Positions 10,905 through 22,394 of a DNA stretch of 64,000 bases are shown one piece after another (the stretch's first letter is position 1; each line of letters begins with the position of its first letter). The stretch comes from Symbiodinium natans (taxonomy: Eukaryota; Sar; Dinophyceae; Suessiales; Symbiodiniaceae), in the NCBI GenBank assembly GCA_905221605.1, contig CAJNDS010000456.1, forward strand, positions 35,001-99,000. Direction: 5' to 3'. A program made the translations under genes and the position numbers. The notes beneath the pieces were generated by a model that saw nothing but the letters and a program-made list of their open reading frames with translations, was not told the origin of the DNA and searched no databases.

Positions 10905-13020
10905 ACGCGTTTTTTTTTCTTCATGTTTTGCGTTGTTCGCATTTTCCCTACATGTGTCATTCAAATATGCTATTTTGTTTTTGTTGAGGCCTCTCTCCTT
11001 AGTATCGTTTGATCAGCTCCTGAGTTTTTACATTATGTTCGAAGATGTCGTCGTAAGTATTGGATAGTTTCGCGTTGTCTTCTTTGGACTTGAGACTCTT
11101 AGGTGTATGCTGTTTTTAAAGATCTGGTCTATACCCGAATTCCTCTACATTTCGTGTTCTTGTATGTTGGTTAGCTCATTCACGGGCTTCTGTTGCTTAT
11201 TCCCGCCCCTGTTCCCATGATTATCAGATCGGGGTTCTTCTCTACGAAGTCCCTTATTCTGTTTAACGCCCCTGGCCATTGAAATAGACCTCGTCGCAGA
11301 CTATACTTGTAGCATGATACCCGGAGTCATCCACATTTTTGGACGAGCTTGTTAGCAGGACACACGAACAAGACCCTCCACCCCATCTGAGCCAACCTCT
11401 CGCAGATATACGGCTTGCCCGACCCTGCGAACTTCGCCCTGATCATTACATGTTTGGCTTGTGCTATTTTCCCTGTGATGTCTGGCGTATCGTATTCGTC
11501 CTGTGTTTGTTATTCCTGCCACCTCGTTCGCCTTCGGTTCGCATCAGTCGGATTGAAGCAGCAGTCTTTCTTCCTTGCTTATCCTCCAGTTCCCTATCCC
11601 CCCTGATGAATTTTCAATACCTTATTCGCCTTTACACTTAGACCTGCATCCTGTTTTGGATCAGCCTGTGGTAGTCCTGATACATCTTGAAGTTATGACG
11701 CTGCTTGTAAGTCCCATGCTTTGCTGAGGTTATGAAGGCGATGCTTTTCCGATCTGTGTTCCCCGTCTTCTCCAAAAGTCCTATGTTAGCGTTGGCTAGG
11801 AGTTTCTTTATGAGCTGGTCCAGGTGCTCGTCAATGCGTACAGCTCTTTGTAGCTGATCCAGGGCCTTTTTTTATACAACTGTCGTGTTAAGTTGCTTCA
11901 GATGCCAGAAACTAGGTTGAACTTCTTGTCAAACATGATCTTCATGTCTCCCCGAGCCTCTCTAAAATCCAGTGTGTAATCTGACAGCTCGTGACCATCG
12001 ACATTCTGATATACCCTCCATTTGTCGAACTGCTTAAACACTGGAACTTCTTCAATAACTACAAGTCTCCTTGTGACTGCTTTTAATATGTCGGCTTCTG
12101 ATTGGGCCTTTTCCTTCGTCAATCGCCCCGATGCTACTATTGCCTTAGCCTGCTCGTGTGTCATCTACGGTTATGTTTCCGTCTGCCGAGTGTCTTATGA
12201 AATCCTGTTATGAATATTGTCCTGTTGACATGGGCTATTTATGTCACTATCCCTGCGTGTAATGATCGTTGGCTCGTATCCTACCCCGATCATTTGGAAG
12301 AAACCATGTCACCTAAGTTGTTCAACTCGAGGATCACACATTTTGTTACGGCTTCGCCCTTTGGGGGGCTCAACATATGTAAGCTCGTCGGCATGCCTGA
12401 ACATTTTGTATTCTGCAGGCTCTTCCTTTTCGTTTTAATCTACCCTCCCTTCCTCGTGTCTGCTCCAAACTCTTGATATTTCCATTGAAGGCGTAGATTT
12501 GGCCGTCCTTACCCATCGAAGAAAAGGGCTAAATATTTTGCATGGATGTTTGGGGGTCGTGCCTGTACATGAGATCTAGAAACTGATCGTACATTCTGGC
12601 TGGTGTGTTAAAGCCCCCTGAAGACCTTGTCCCCCTTGCTGTAAAAACCGTCCTTCCCGTGATTTTCACACTCTTATCTACTGTTAGTTTCTTCCCCCCG
12701 CGATCGTCCATGAGGGCGTCGAGGGCATTCTTGCAAAATTTGTTTTTCGTGTTCTCGGGTTTTGCCTTTGCCCCATTTACGCATCCCATACTAGGCTTCA
12801 CTGCTGTTAACACATACCTGTGCAAGATGGTCAATCTTCTCACCGCTTTTCTTAGCTACCTCGACGCCTTGGAGCTTAATAGCATTGAAGACCTCGTCGT
12901 AGTACGCCGACAGGTTCTCTGAGTCGCTTGAAATCCTTGTCTGTGCCTAAGATGTTGATGATTTCTTTACACTCTGGGTTCTCATTCTCTTTCGCTTTTT
13001 GAGTCGAAGTCTTCGCCTCT
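10905..13020 (-). pseudogene. decayed superfamily-1 helicase gene of foreign origin
   Basis: Reading the minus strand from high to low coordinates, lysine- and asparagine-rich coding segments follow one another in the same direction, broken by stops and frameshifts. They lie near 13020-12850, 12843-12529, 12164-11898, 11880-11642 and 11600-10905. The last segment has helicase marks. There is a P-loop AGSGK at 11411-11428, where the next residue is proline instead of Ser/Thr. It is followed by WRVLFVCPANKLVQ, a Walker B-like VCDEVYF at 11281-11301, a motif III-like LIIMGTG near 11209-11228, and NELTNIQEHEM. The order fits an SF1 (Pif1/RecD-like or viral) helicase. The sequence is more AT-rich than its surroundings. 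At least four frame changes and the damaged P-loop show it is dead. The exact family is not established; a viral or large-transposon source is inferred. Confidence 0.72.
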
Positions 13021-13144
13021 AGTGTATCTAAACATGTGTTTTTTAAAATGTTTTTATATCCATTGTTTCTTTAAAAAAACCTTTGCTGTGGCTAGCGTGT
13101 GTAGCATCAACATTTTCGATGTACAACTTGTGCGAGAACTTGTT

Positions 13145-14090
13145 AAAGGTTGGGGCGATTTAAGGTGCACAGGCTTTGGCCTTTTGAGGGTGGCTTTAAG
13201 GGTTGCGGGCGTTTTAGGGTTTGGGGCTTTTCGGGTTTTTCGGGCTTAGGGTTTTAAGGGTTTAGGCTAGGGCGTTCTAGGATTTAAAGCTTGTAGGTTT
13301 ATGGCTTTGGGGATTTAGGCTTTCGATTCTTTAGGGGGTGCGGGGTTTGGGTTGCTAGCGTGTTTAGGGTTTCGGGGTTGAAGGGCTTCGGGCTGTGGAT
13401 TGTTTAGGTTTTGGCTTCAACGGGTTTATTAGGGGGGTTTTAGGACTTATGACATGGGCGTTTTGGGTTTGAGGTTGTCCGCAGAGGTTTCGGGTGTTGA
13501 GGGTTTAGGGTATTTGGGGTGTATGGGCTTTGGGCTTTGGGGTGCCCAGCTCCAGAGTTTACACCCCACCCCCCCCCCCCTCCCCGAACCGAGCCCCGCT
13601 TGGCCGTGTGGGTTTTACCCGAACCTGATTCAGGTTCAGTGAACCCAAACCTTCCCGAACCCCAACACCCCCCGCCCTGCTCACGCCAAACTCTGAACGT
13701 GCCCCCAACGCCAGACTCCTTACAGACCGCTAGAGAACCCTAGAGACCTTGATGGTGATGTAGGGATTGGGTTCAGGATTTAGAGATTGAAGGTTTTTGG
13801 ATTTAGGATTTTAGGTTGTTTAGGGTTCTTAGGGCTCAGGGATATGTTTTAGGTTGAGGGATACGGCTTCGGGCTAGGGCCTACAGGGCTTAAGCAGGGG
13901 TTAGTCTTTGGTCGATTTAAGGTGAAAAGGCTTTGGCCTTTTGAGGGTTAGGGGTTTTAGGGTAAAGGGCTTTCAGGGTTGAGGCGTTTTAGGGTTTGGG
14001 GCTTTTCGGGCTTAGAGGGCGTTCTATAGGGTTTAGAGCTGGTAGGTTCATGCCTTTTAGGGTTTAGGCTTCTTTTCTTCGGGGTTGAAG
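13145..14090 (+). repeat. long degenerate TTTAGGG-like block
   Basis: Two stretches (about 13145-13550 and 13750-14090) consist largely of diverged plus-strand variants of TTTAGGG, for example tttagggtttcgggg and gggtttagggtattt. They are split by a C-rich patch (13560-13745) with a poly-C run and cccgaacc phrases. Nearly a kilobase of such DNA next to the decayed helicase marks a former telomere-like or repair-derived insertion site. Open frames here are repeat artefacts. Confidence 0.8.
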
Positions 14091-14099
14091 GGCGGAATG

Positions 14100-14645
14100 T
14101 GTGAGTAGTGTAGCCACTGCCAGCACCTACTCGGGCATCTACTGCGGTTGATTATAGTAATTTGTTCCTAGTTGGGTGTTGGTCTGGTGAAAGCAAAGCA
14201 TGGAAAATCAACAACGCATCTGAGCAATGCTATTTCAGGAGAATTGGAAACGCAACAGAATTTTGATTAATTCAGTGTTTGTTAGAATGTGTCTTCGCTT
14301 TCAGGATTTCAGGCTAGGAACGTTAACAAGCAGTTGTAGGAAATACATGCTAAGATATCGGGTGAAGGGGGATTGTAAGAAAAAAATGGAAACGTGAGCG
14401 GGGGGGGGGGCTAGGGACAAAACGATTGAGGCGTTTGCGGAGGTCTCAGGAGTTACGGGAGCCCATACCTAGCTCATTACGCACGTGCTATTGATGCACA
14501 GCTCGCCATATCTCCCTGTTTAAACTGGCCTACAAAAGGCATGCGAGCGACATCGTGTTCACCAGTGAATTTGGTGCATTTTGTAGGGCTCAGCCGCGAA
14601 GCGGGATGGAGTGATGTGGATACGATAAAGATGATAAAGGCGGTT
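14100..14645. other. no gene supported; contains G11 run
   Basis: This is a fairly AT-rich spacer. A run of 11 G lies at 14400-14410. No coding segment was recognised. Confidence 0.5.
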
Positions 14646-14649
14646 CGAA

Positions 14650-14930
14650 CTAGGACTTTCGGTGCTGTGCTCGCGCGGGATGTGGGTGATCGCGTCTTAG
14701 ATGATCGTTGGGTGGAAATGTCCCAAGACATGTGAACCAATTGCTCTTTGGCACATCACACCATGCACATCGGTCATCATGTGCCGTGTCTGCTTGGATG
14801 GCTTCATTTTGTTCGCGACGGGCTTGGTCTTGTGCTGCAATGCGCGAGGCCTCGGCATGCGTGGCCGGGGAGGACTCGTATAGCCGCTCGGTAACCAGAA
14901 CGCTCGCGAGGTGGGCAGCAACAGGCGGCA
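14650..14930 (-). CDS. possible exon with UBX-protein-like charged helix
   Basis: A minus-strand frame is open from about 14930 down to a TAG at 14650-14652. It encodes an Ala/Glu/Arg-rich segment including ARREQNEAIQADTAHDDR. That resembles the helix found in FAF1/FAF2-type UBX proteins (pattern REQ-x-x-[AY]-x-x-S-x-x-x-DR), but the characteristic Tyr and Ser-Leu are absent. No start codon, splice sites or UBX fold were identified. It could equally be an unrelated coiled coil or chance. The plus-strand frame over the same bases has no recognisable feature. Confidence 0.22.
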
Positions 14931-14934
14931 GGGG

Positions 14935-17700
14935 CGGGGGTGTGGGGAAGAGGGACGGGACGAAAAGCAGCGATGATCGAAGTGCTTGTGGCGAGAAGGG
15001 GGCGGGGGGGAGGGGCGGGCGGATGGACGGAGAAACCGCTTGGCCGGCTCAAAATGGGGCCTAATCCTGAGTGGGGTGGTGGGGCAATTCCGGCCAAAGA
15101 AACTCGGCCACCTCCGGATATGTTATCCTCACAAGGATCTAGACGCTTCAGGCCTCCGACTTGGGGCGGATTTTTCTGCGTCTGCGGGCGATGCATCTTG
15201 ATGTGAAGCTCGCGGCGGCATCTGTTGGGATTGTGTGATTCTGGATGATTCTGGATGTCTTCTGTGTTTCCCAGTGTAACTTGCGTTTCAATCATCGTGA
15301 TGCTGGTTGTTCATCCGATAGTGAAAGACATCCTGCATGCGGAGCCGGAAACAACGTCATGTCAACCAGGTTGGAACAAGAGACATTGGCCAGGCCAAGC
15401 TGCTCAGAGCGGGTTAGCAGCACCAAGCTCTTGCGGTTTGCTTCAGGCGAAGCTCCGAGAGAGGCTCCGAAAGGCGAGCTTGATGCGAGTTGCCTAACTT
15501 GTCGCTTCGCAGGTCTGATACATTCTGATACCGTTTGTTTTTGGAGGAAAGCTCCAGCCGAACACCGGGCTTTGCACTCAGATGGGCGTGTCACAAGCAT
15601 GGTGCATGGAAAAGGGTGCCGAAAATTTCCTTGGTTGCGTCTGCTGCGTCCATGCCATTTCACACAAAAACACATTGACCAATGCTCACAGGACCAAAAA
15701 GACCCCTTGCTTGGGGGAGCTGGAGAGGCATTGTTTCTTGGCATTGTGTGAAGTAGGCCTTTCAATCTTGACATGTCTTGCTTCAGGCATTCGACCGCAC
15801 TTTGCAAAAGCGCCCTCAGAGCAGAGTCCTGAGGGTCCTGAGGCATTCAGCTTTTGGGCAGGTTCGCCAATTTTCTGCGCGACTTCAGGTTGGAGAATGG
15901 GCAGACCCGAGAAGCTCGAAAGTCCTGCACGCCCCGTGGAGATCTCAGATGTTCTGGACTTGCAAGCAACACATCAGTGGACAACTCCTTAGCAGGGAGT
16001 AAGAGTTGATTGTAAACTCGCTTTGAAAGTGAGTATTGGGGGGGCAGATGGGCCGGTTGTGTTGCCTGCTGTATATGGAGCTACGTGGGGTGGCCTGAGA
16101 AGCTACATGAAGCGACTGTGTCCAGGACGCATCACACACGTTTGCCCAGAGATGTCTGGGCTCAACGGCGTGTTGAATGTTCCAGTATGTTTTGTGCTGA
16201 CGCGGTTTAACAGGGCTGATGTAGCTGCATAAGAGGCACAGGCGCGATGAAATCTGTTAGTTTAGAGAGGACTTGCGTAAACGGGCGTTGTTGTTTGGCA
16301 TTTCTTCAAGCAAGTTCCAAGCTTCGAAGTTGACAGCGCAGTAATGGGAATGCTTCGAGCAAATGCGTGCAGCGAATTCTTGATTTTGGCATGCTTGTGG
16401 CTTCACTGGTTGATGTTGAAATGCCCAGCCTGTTTCGGAATCGCTGAAGACAGTGCGAAGTTGTAAACAAACTTGTTGCTGAGAAGTTGGTGTGCACATG
16501 TTTTTCAGGAGAACTTCAATAACTTGTAGAATGCTTGCTGTTGAAAATGACAATTGCAGCTCCTTTCTCCTTGCGTACATTAGAAATCTCGGCAGTCGCC
16601 TTCGATTGTTACGATTGTTTGTTGCCTATCCAGCGGCCATCTTGGCGAAAGGTTCGCATGTTCGCCAACCAGATACACCGATATGAGGACGGCCATTTGG
16701 CAATTGGAGCTGATGAAATACTGCGGACCCCCCCCCCCCCTCCCCGCGTCTTGGAACGGGTGGATCAGCTTGCCACACACAGGTTCAGGAAGCTTTGTTG
16801 AGTGCTCTGGTGCAGATAATTCGCAGCGTCTAAATTGCTCGCCTTGTCAGGAATCCAGCTGTTGTGACAGCTGGCTAGCTGAAGTCTTCCCGCTCCTCTC
16901 GTTTCCGCCCAGGCGATGCAGGCATGAATGCGACGTTCTCCCTCAGCATGGCAAGCGCTTCCGCTTGTTATAGCTGCGGTTCATTCACCGGTCACGGACA
17001 TGCGGATGGCATCGTTACTCGTCACTCACTGTCTGGACGACGCCGAACATGTTGTATGCCATCGATCCTTTCGGATGACGACTTGTGCCTGCTCTACCCC
17101 GAGTTCAGGTCTGGCGCGTGGACGCGACTGCGCGGCTTTTGGCCAGAGGTAACACTTCTGCCGACCGAACACTCAGTCCAATCCAAAGGGCGAGGCCCTA
17201 CTAAGGGCGGCGTCCCAGATCACCGAATGGTATCAGATCTTCCGAAAGGTCTACGTCGCGCGAAAGGGTCGTGGGCAGGGGGATCGATTTCGTGCCTCGA
17301 ACTGGGCACAGTGCGCAACGGTGTCGTCTGAGCCAACAGGAGGTGACAGGAACCAGAAGATACGTTGAGGCGAAGGCAGGATGAGGAGTGGCCATAACAC
17401 CGCCCGCTTCACTGCCCCATATCACAAGCCCGGCTACTTCATCTTTGTCTGGGTAATGTTGTCCGGCTCCATGGCAAGTGTGGTCATGCAGTCGCTGATT
17501 CAACTACGCGATTCCGCCGACCTCTTTGCCTTTCCTGGTCTGCGACGCTGAAGATGCTGAAGCATACTTCAACTGTCGACTTTCCAATTTCAGACACGAG
17601 ACAAACTCCCGCATGAACGGGTGGGCTGCAGTCTGTTTTCCACCGAGGTGATGTCAACAGTGCGGCCTTCTTCCAAAACAAATTGCCGAGTGCATCGTCG
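14935..17700. other. no gene supported; contains C13 run
   Basis: Long frames occur, such as 15292-15846 on the minus strand (184 codons) and 15245-15751 on the plus strand (168 codons). They overlap each other almost fully and neither has a recognisable domain. A poly-C run lies at 16728-16740. Nothing here is strong enough to call a gene. Confidence 0.4.
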
Positions 17701-17705
17701 AACCT

Positions 17706-18340
17706 TTGTCTACTCGCCAGAGGCATGGATTGCCCGGTACTATTTCAACCTTGCGACAGCAAGGCGTCGAGACACGCCCTCTTGAAGAGAATACACCAAC
17801 CCCTGTGTTGCCTGGTCGTTTTAGATTGGACCTCGTCGGTGACAGAACGGGCCTGCCTCGCCGCAGGAAGAGGTTGGGAGCGCGCCTCACGGACCAACCG
17901 CTTTACGTTCCCGACTTCGAAGAGCTCAATGCGTTGCAGAAGTTCAGTGCGGCCTTCAGCACCTTGGGAGCCGCTGCGGTGCAGCAGGAGGCGGGGGTCC
18001 TGCGCTGTTGCATCGCCTCCGTGAGATAGATGCTTCCTGCACGACGCACAAGAGCACTGGAAAAGGCCCGACGAACTCCCGCGACCAAGAAACGCGGGAC
18101 ACAGCGCAGGGTGGGGACCGGCACACGACACGGAACTCGACACAGAGGTCAACCTCGTCCAGGCAGCAGAGGACGCAGCGCGAGGTGGGGGCCCCGATGC
18201 TGGCATGGCCCCTTCCGCGTCATCCGCGTGTCCACCAGGCGAGCCCGCGGAGGAGCTCGGAAGAGTTGGGCTCCGCAGCCGAAATTGGGACGCCGTAAAA
18301 ACCGCCGCGCGCGGCAGGGCTGAAAAGGGCCAGGGTTCTC
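17706..18340 (+). pseudogene. unrecognised broken coding segment
   Basis: A plus-strand frame to the TAG near 18027 encodes a plausible protein stretch with YVPDFEELNALQKFSAAF and ends VLRCCIASVR. After a frame change, another protein-like stretch follows (VNLVQAAEDAARGGG, then EELGRVGLRSRNWDAVK) to about 18340. The codon pattern and acidic/alanine composition look coding. The family is not recognised. It could be the 5' ORF of a LINE like the one at 20 kb, or a host exon pair separated by a short intron. Confidence 0.3.
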
Positions 18341-18559
18341 GCACCAAGTTTAGGGTTCGGCGATTTAGTTTTCGGTTCTGCCATGTTTCTCATGGTGAGC
18401 CCCAATCAAACAACCTAAATGCGACCCCCAAAAAATGCTCTCGGGCAACGACGGCCGGTCGCATACGCCAATCGCAACATCGTAGACAAGTCGGCGGTAT
18501 GGGAAATGTCCACAGGTGAGACATGTGTTCATTCACATGGTTGTGTGGGAAGCAGCGCC

Positions 18560-18775
18560 CATCCGAAACTGCTGTCGTTTTTTCTACGTCTGAGTTCACC
18601 AAATGCGAGACTGTCGTTGCTTTGGAGTCCTGTTACACTGTCGTCGCTTTTGGAAGTTTGGGTTTGCCAGAAATTGTCGTCGCTTTGGGACGTCTGGGTT
18701 CCCAAAACGTGAAGTTGTGGTTGTTTTTGGCGTCCCTGCTCGCGGAATGCGAATTATTTGTCGCGTTTGGACACC
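18560..18775 (+). repeat. degenerate minisatellite of about 40 bp
   Basis: Variants of the phrase ACTGTCGTCGCTTTKGGA recur at irregular spacing of roughly 27-42 bp (near 18561, 18609, 18638, 18675 and 18713). The units are diverged, and the open frames across them are by-products. Confidence 0.55.
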
Positions 18776-18779
18776 ATGG

Positions 18780-19655
18780 TCTCTCTGTGTTTGGTTAGGG
18801 TCTTTCATAGGCCCACTGGCCAGATCGCAACCCTCTGAGTGCCGGCAGCTTGGATCGCCGTTTGATCGAAGCTCCAACAAACCTGAAAGGTGCTGCAACA
18901 TCTGCAAAGCAGTGGCCACAAAAACCCAACGAAAAGTTTCAGCAGTGGCGCGGAGCAGGCGGTATCAGGACACTGATAGTTTGGGTGCCATGGGTGCCAA
19001 CGTGGGCATCGAAACGTGCTTCACCAAGACCTTGCCGACAAGTCGGCAACGCAGGTCGCTGTCAACACGGGCACGAACACGTCAGTTTAGCATAGCTTAG
19101 CTTGCAGTGGCAGGGTGCAGGGCAGCGCCCAACCTGCATGCCCTCCACCATAAAAAGTGGCCCATATTTGCGTTGGCAAGCGTCGGACCAGACTCCAATC
19201 GAAACGGTTGCGTCCTCACTGCGCCCTCCCATCCCAGCGGCCGCCGGAAACAGTATGAAACAGTCTCCATGCACAAGTGATCCATGGACCGCAGAACCAT
19301 TTAGGGCAAGAAAGTAGGAAGCCCATCGAGGAGGTGAAACGAATGTCGCCCAAAATCTCAAACGCACACTGCTGCACGAAAGGCTGGTCGATATCGACGC
19401 GTCGTCAAAGTTCAGATGCTGCAAGAGACATGGTGGGCCGACGAGGCAAGCCTAAGACGGAAGTCGTGCAAGGCAATGCGTCGTCCTTGCGCAGACGTAT
19501 GGCCCGAAGCACGCCTGTGCCCGCGTGCGCCAAGGGCAGCTGTCACGCGCTCGACACGTGCTCGCGGCTGGGGTGCTGATGGGTGCTGGCGCGAGGCGAC
19601 GACACTAACGCTTTCGGCCCTGCACGACCCCGCCAGCCCCCCGCCAGCAGCGGCC
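18780..19655. other. no gene supported
   Basis: Frames of 100-165 codons overlap on both strands with no recognisable motif. This is spacer DNA before the 56-bp minisatellite. Confidence 0.4.
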
Positions 19656-19659
19656 CACA

Positions 19660-19997
19660 TGATCGTGTTCATGTTTCAAGTGGCCCGTTGTGCGCGTCAC
19701 TGTGCTGTTCCCACATGGTCGTGTTCATCTTTCAAGTGGCACGTTGTGCGTGTCACTTGCGCATACTTGCGCTGTTCCCACATGGTCGTGTTCATCTTTC
19801 AAGTGGCCCGTTGTGCGTGTCACTGTGCTGTTCCCACGTAATCGTGTCCATGTTTTAAACGGCCCGTTGTGCGTGTCACGGTGCTGTTCCCACATGGTCG
19901 TGTTCGTCTTTCAAATGGCCCGTTGTGCGTGTCACTGTGCTGTTCCCACATGCTCATGTTCATTTTTTCAAACAGCCCGTTGTGCGTGTGCACCTTC
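19660..19997 (+). repeat. 56-bp minisatellite, about 6 units
   Basis: The phrase TGTTCCCACATGGTCGTGTT starts or is closely matched at 19706, 19773, 19829, 19885 and 19941. Spacing is exactly 56 bp for the last three intervals and 67 bp for the first, where an 11-bp insert (cttgcgcatac region) lies. An incomplete unit precedes at about 19660. The array ends where the LINE remnant begins, so it may be the element's 5' tandem region or an unrelated neighbour. Confidence 0.9.
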
Positions 19998-20009
19998 ACG
20001 AACAACGAC

Positions 20010-22349
20010 GCGCCTGAGCCGCCGCCTCCGCCGGGAATAAGTGTTCTTTGTTGCCGTCACGTCGCGGCCGTCGGCGGGGCGAATGGTGTAGACTTCGTGC
20101 GGCTGCCGTACCGCGATATGCGATGGGCGCCTGTCCCCCTCATGCCGGCAGACCCGGCGAGGCGCCCGCCGCACCCGCCGCGTGCCACAGCCCCCGAGGT
20201 TCTGCATGGGGAGGCCTTGCGCACTTCCAAGCGCGGCTCGGCCGCAGGCCTCTCGGGCGCAACCGTGGAGCTCTACAAGCTCCTCCTGGACGATGCGGCG
20301 GCGCTCGAAGCCTTTACTTACGCAGTGAACGTCGCCGCCCGCGCGCAAGCCCCGCAAGTAGCGCTGGACGCCATGGCCCTTTTTCGCGGCTGACTGCCCT
20401 CCGGAAACCCAACAGAGGTGTCCGCGGCATCGCCACAGGGGACGTGTTTCGGCGCCTCGTCTCCCGCGCACTCGCACGCGCGTTCAGTGGGGAGCTTGAT
20501 GCAGCCACCCGGCCGTTTCAGTTCGCGCTGCAGACTCGTGCCGGTACCGACAGCTTGGCGGCGATGCTTCGTGCGGGCTGTTGAACTCGACCCGCAGGCC
20601 ACGGTCGTTTCTGTGGATGGGCGCAGCGCTTACGACACCATCAGCCGCGCGACCATACTTGCCAAACTGCGCGACACGGTCCCGGCGCTCGTGCCGCCCG
20701 TGCCATGTACGCGCGTACTTTCACGTACCTGTGGTGGGACGACGAGGGGCGTGTGCACGAGATCGCGCAAGCTGAAGGCGTCGAGCAGGGCGACCCCTTG
20801 GCGCCAGGGTTTTACGCCCTTGGCCAGCACGACTCGCTGGTGGCGGCGAGTGCTTCCCTGCAGCCCACGGAGCGCCTCGCCGCTTTCCTGGACGACCTCT
20901 ACGTCGTCACTGGGCCGGACTGCGCAGCGCCGCTCCTGCGTGTTGTTACCGGCGAGGTCGAGCGAGGCGCGGGCGCTGACCTCCTTGTTGCCCAGGACGA
21001 CATCCCCCCTGCAGATATACTGCCGTACGCTCGCGCTCACGACGATGCGGTCTGGGCCGTCGTTCAAGGTCTGCTGGGCGACCAAGGGCCCAGCGAAGGG
21101 GACGCCTGGGCGGCTGCTCGCAGCGTTGCTTTTTTGCCGCCGAGCCTGGGAGGTCTTAGCCTCTTGGCAGCTGAGCGGGTAGCGCCGGCAGCATACTGGG
21201 CGGCGTGGGCAGATGCGCTCGCGGTGTTGCGCCAACGTTACCCCGACGCAGCGGACAGGCTCGTGCGCGAGCTCGAGGGCGCACCGTCGGCACCTTGCCT
21301 GCACGCAGCTGTGGAGGCGGCGCGCCAGCTTACTGCGGAGGGCTGGGAGAGCAGACCAAACTGGGAATCTTGCGCCCGAGGCGCTGACGTCCCAGCGGCT
21401 GAGGGTGAACTCGGCTCGGAAGCCCTGGTTGGCAGCGACATGCCGTTCTCGCACTTCACGCTCGCTTCCGAGAACGCACGTTGCTTCCGGCCTTGGCTCC
21501 TGCCGCTCGAACCCTCCTCCACTCTCAATCCGGTCCGCATGCCTGTATGTAGCTAGCCGCGATACCTTTGGATGCGGCGTCCACCCTCGCACCGGACCTC
21601 ATGCACGTCGCATACGTCGCAATGCGGCGCCGCCTTCGCTTGCCCCTGCCCCTCACGGACCTGCGCTGTGGAGCGGCAGGCCGATATGGTTGTGGGGGCG
21701 AGGTCGATGCGTATGGAGACCACCACCTCGCCTGCCCCCGCACGGGTATGTTGCCTCGACGCGGATTCGTCGTGGAGAGGGCGTGGATCCAGGTCGCTCG
21801 CGAGGCAGTCGGTCCTGAGGGTCGGGTCGTGCCGCAGCAGTGGCGGTCGCGCACCACAGCGGCGCACGTCCGTGCCAACGACCGTCGCCGCCTCGACTTC
21901 GTTGTGTATACGGGGCAACGAGCAATGGCGAGGCCTTGAGCTGCGATGCAACGCTCGTCTCCCCTCTCACTCGGACTGGTCGGCCCGTCCCCGGGGCCGA
22001 CGCTCGGGCGGGGGTCGCGCTTGTTACGGCACGCAGGCGCAAGGTCGCACGGTACCCGGAGCTGACGCGAGGGGGGCCTCAGCGGCTGGTTGTCCTCGCT
22101 GCTGAAGTAGGGGGCCGATGGAACGACGAGTGCCAACAGTTCCTCCGCACCCTGCTCCCGCTGGTGGAGTGTGTTGTCGGTTGCCCTGCAGCGAGCAGTC
22201 GCCAGCTCCGCGCTTGGCGTCTGGACAATGCCGCCGCTGCCTGGCGCGCCAGATACGCTCCCGTTGAGCGACGTGCTCGACCTGGCGAGTGCGAGCGCCT
22301 CCGGTCGGCTGCCGCCTCGCTAGCACTCCGTAGGAGTCTAGGTAGCTGA
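20010..22349 (+). mobile_element. decayed LINE (non-LTR retrotransposon) with reverse transcriptase
   Basis: A single retrotransposon protein is spread over several plus-strand frames. Segment 1 (to about 20390) has RGSAAGLSGATVELYKLL. Segment 2 (20395-20580) has FQFALQTRAGTDSLAAMLRA. Segment 3 holds the catalytic Asp motif VSVDGRSAYDTISR (20607-20650). Segment 4 (20705-21556) has GVEQGDPLAP (about 20779-20808) and the second catalytic motif AFLDDLYVV (about 20881-20907). Segment 5 (21559-21939) has a Cys/His cluster ending YGDHHLAC, typical of LINE C-termini. Segment 6 (to the stop at 22349) includes LVVLAAEVGGRWNDE, as in the endonuclease-like tail of dinoflagellate LINEs. At least five frameshifts make it non-functional. 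It ends about 35 bases before an A-run (22384-22392) that may be its tail. No target duplication was identified. Confidence 0.9.
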
Positions 22350-22383
22350 CGTCGTTAGGACTCGGGACGCTTTCGGCGGACGC

Positions 22384-22392
22384 AAAAAAAAA
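22384..22392 (+). repeat. A-run near LINE 3' end
   Basis: Nine A residues follow the last LINE codons by about 35 bases. This fits the 3' tail of a target-primed retrotransposon, although it is short. Confidence 0.5.
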
Positions 22393-22394
22393 TG

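Noticed and set aside
14630-14720. tRNA-like GGTTCGAA sequence
   Set aside because: There is no matching A box at the right distance, and no cloverleaf could be drawn by eye.
15292-15846. Minus-strand 184-codon frame
   Set aside because: It has no recognisable domain, and a 168-codon plus-strand frame covers the same bases. One strand must be a shadow and neither has support.
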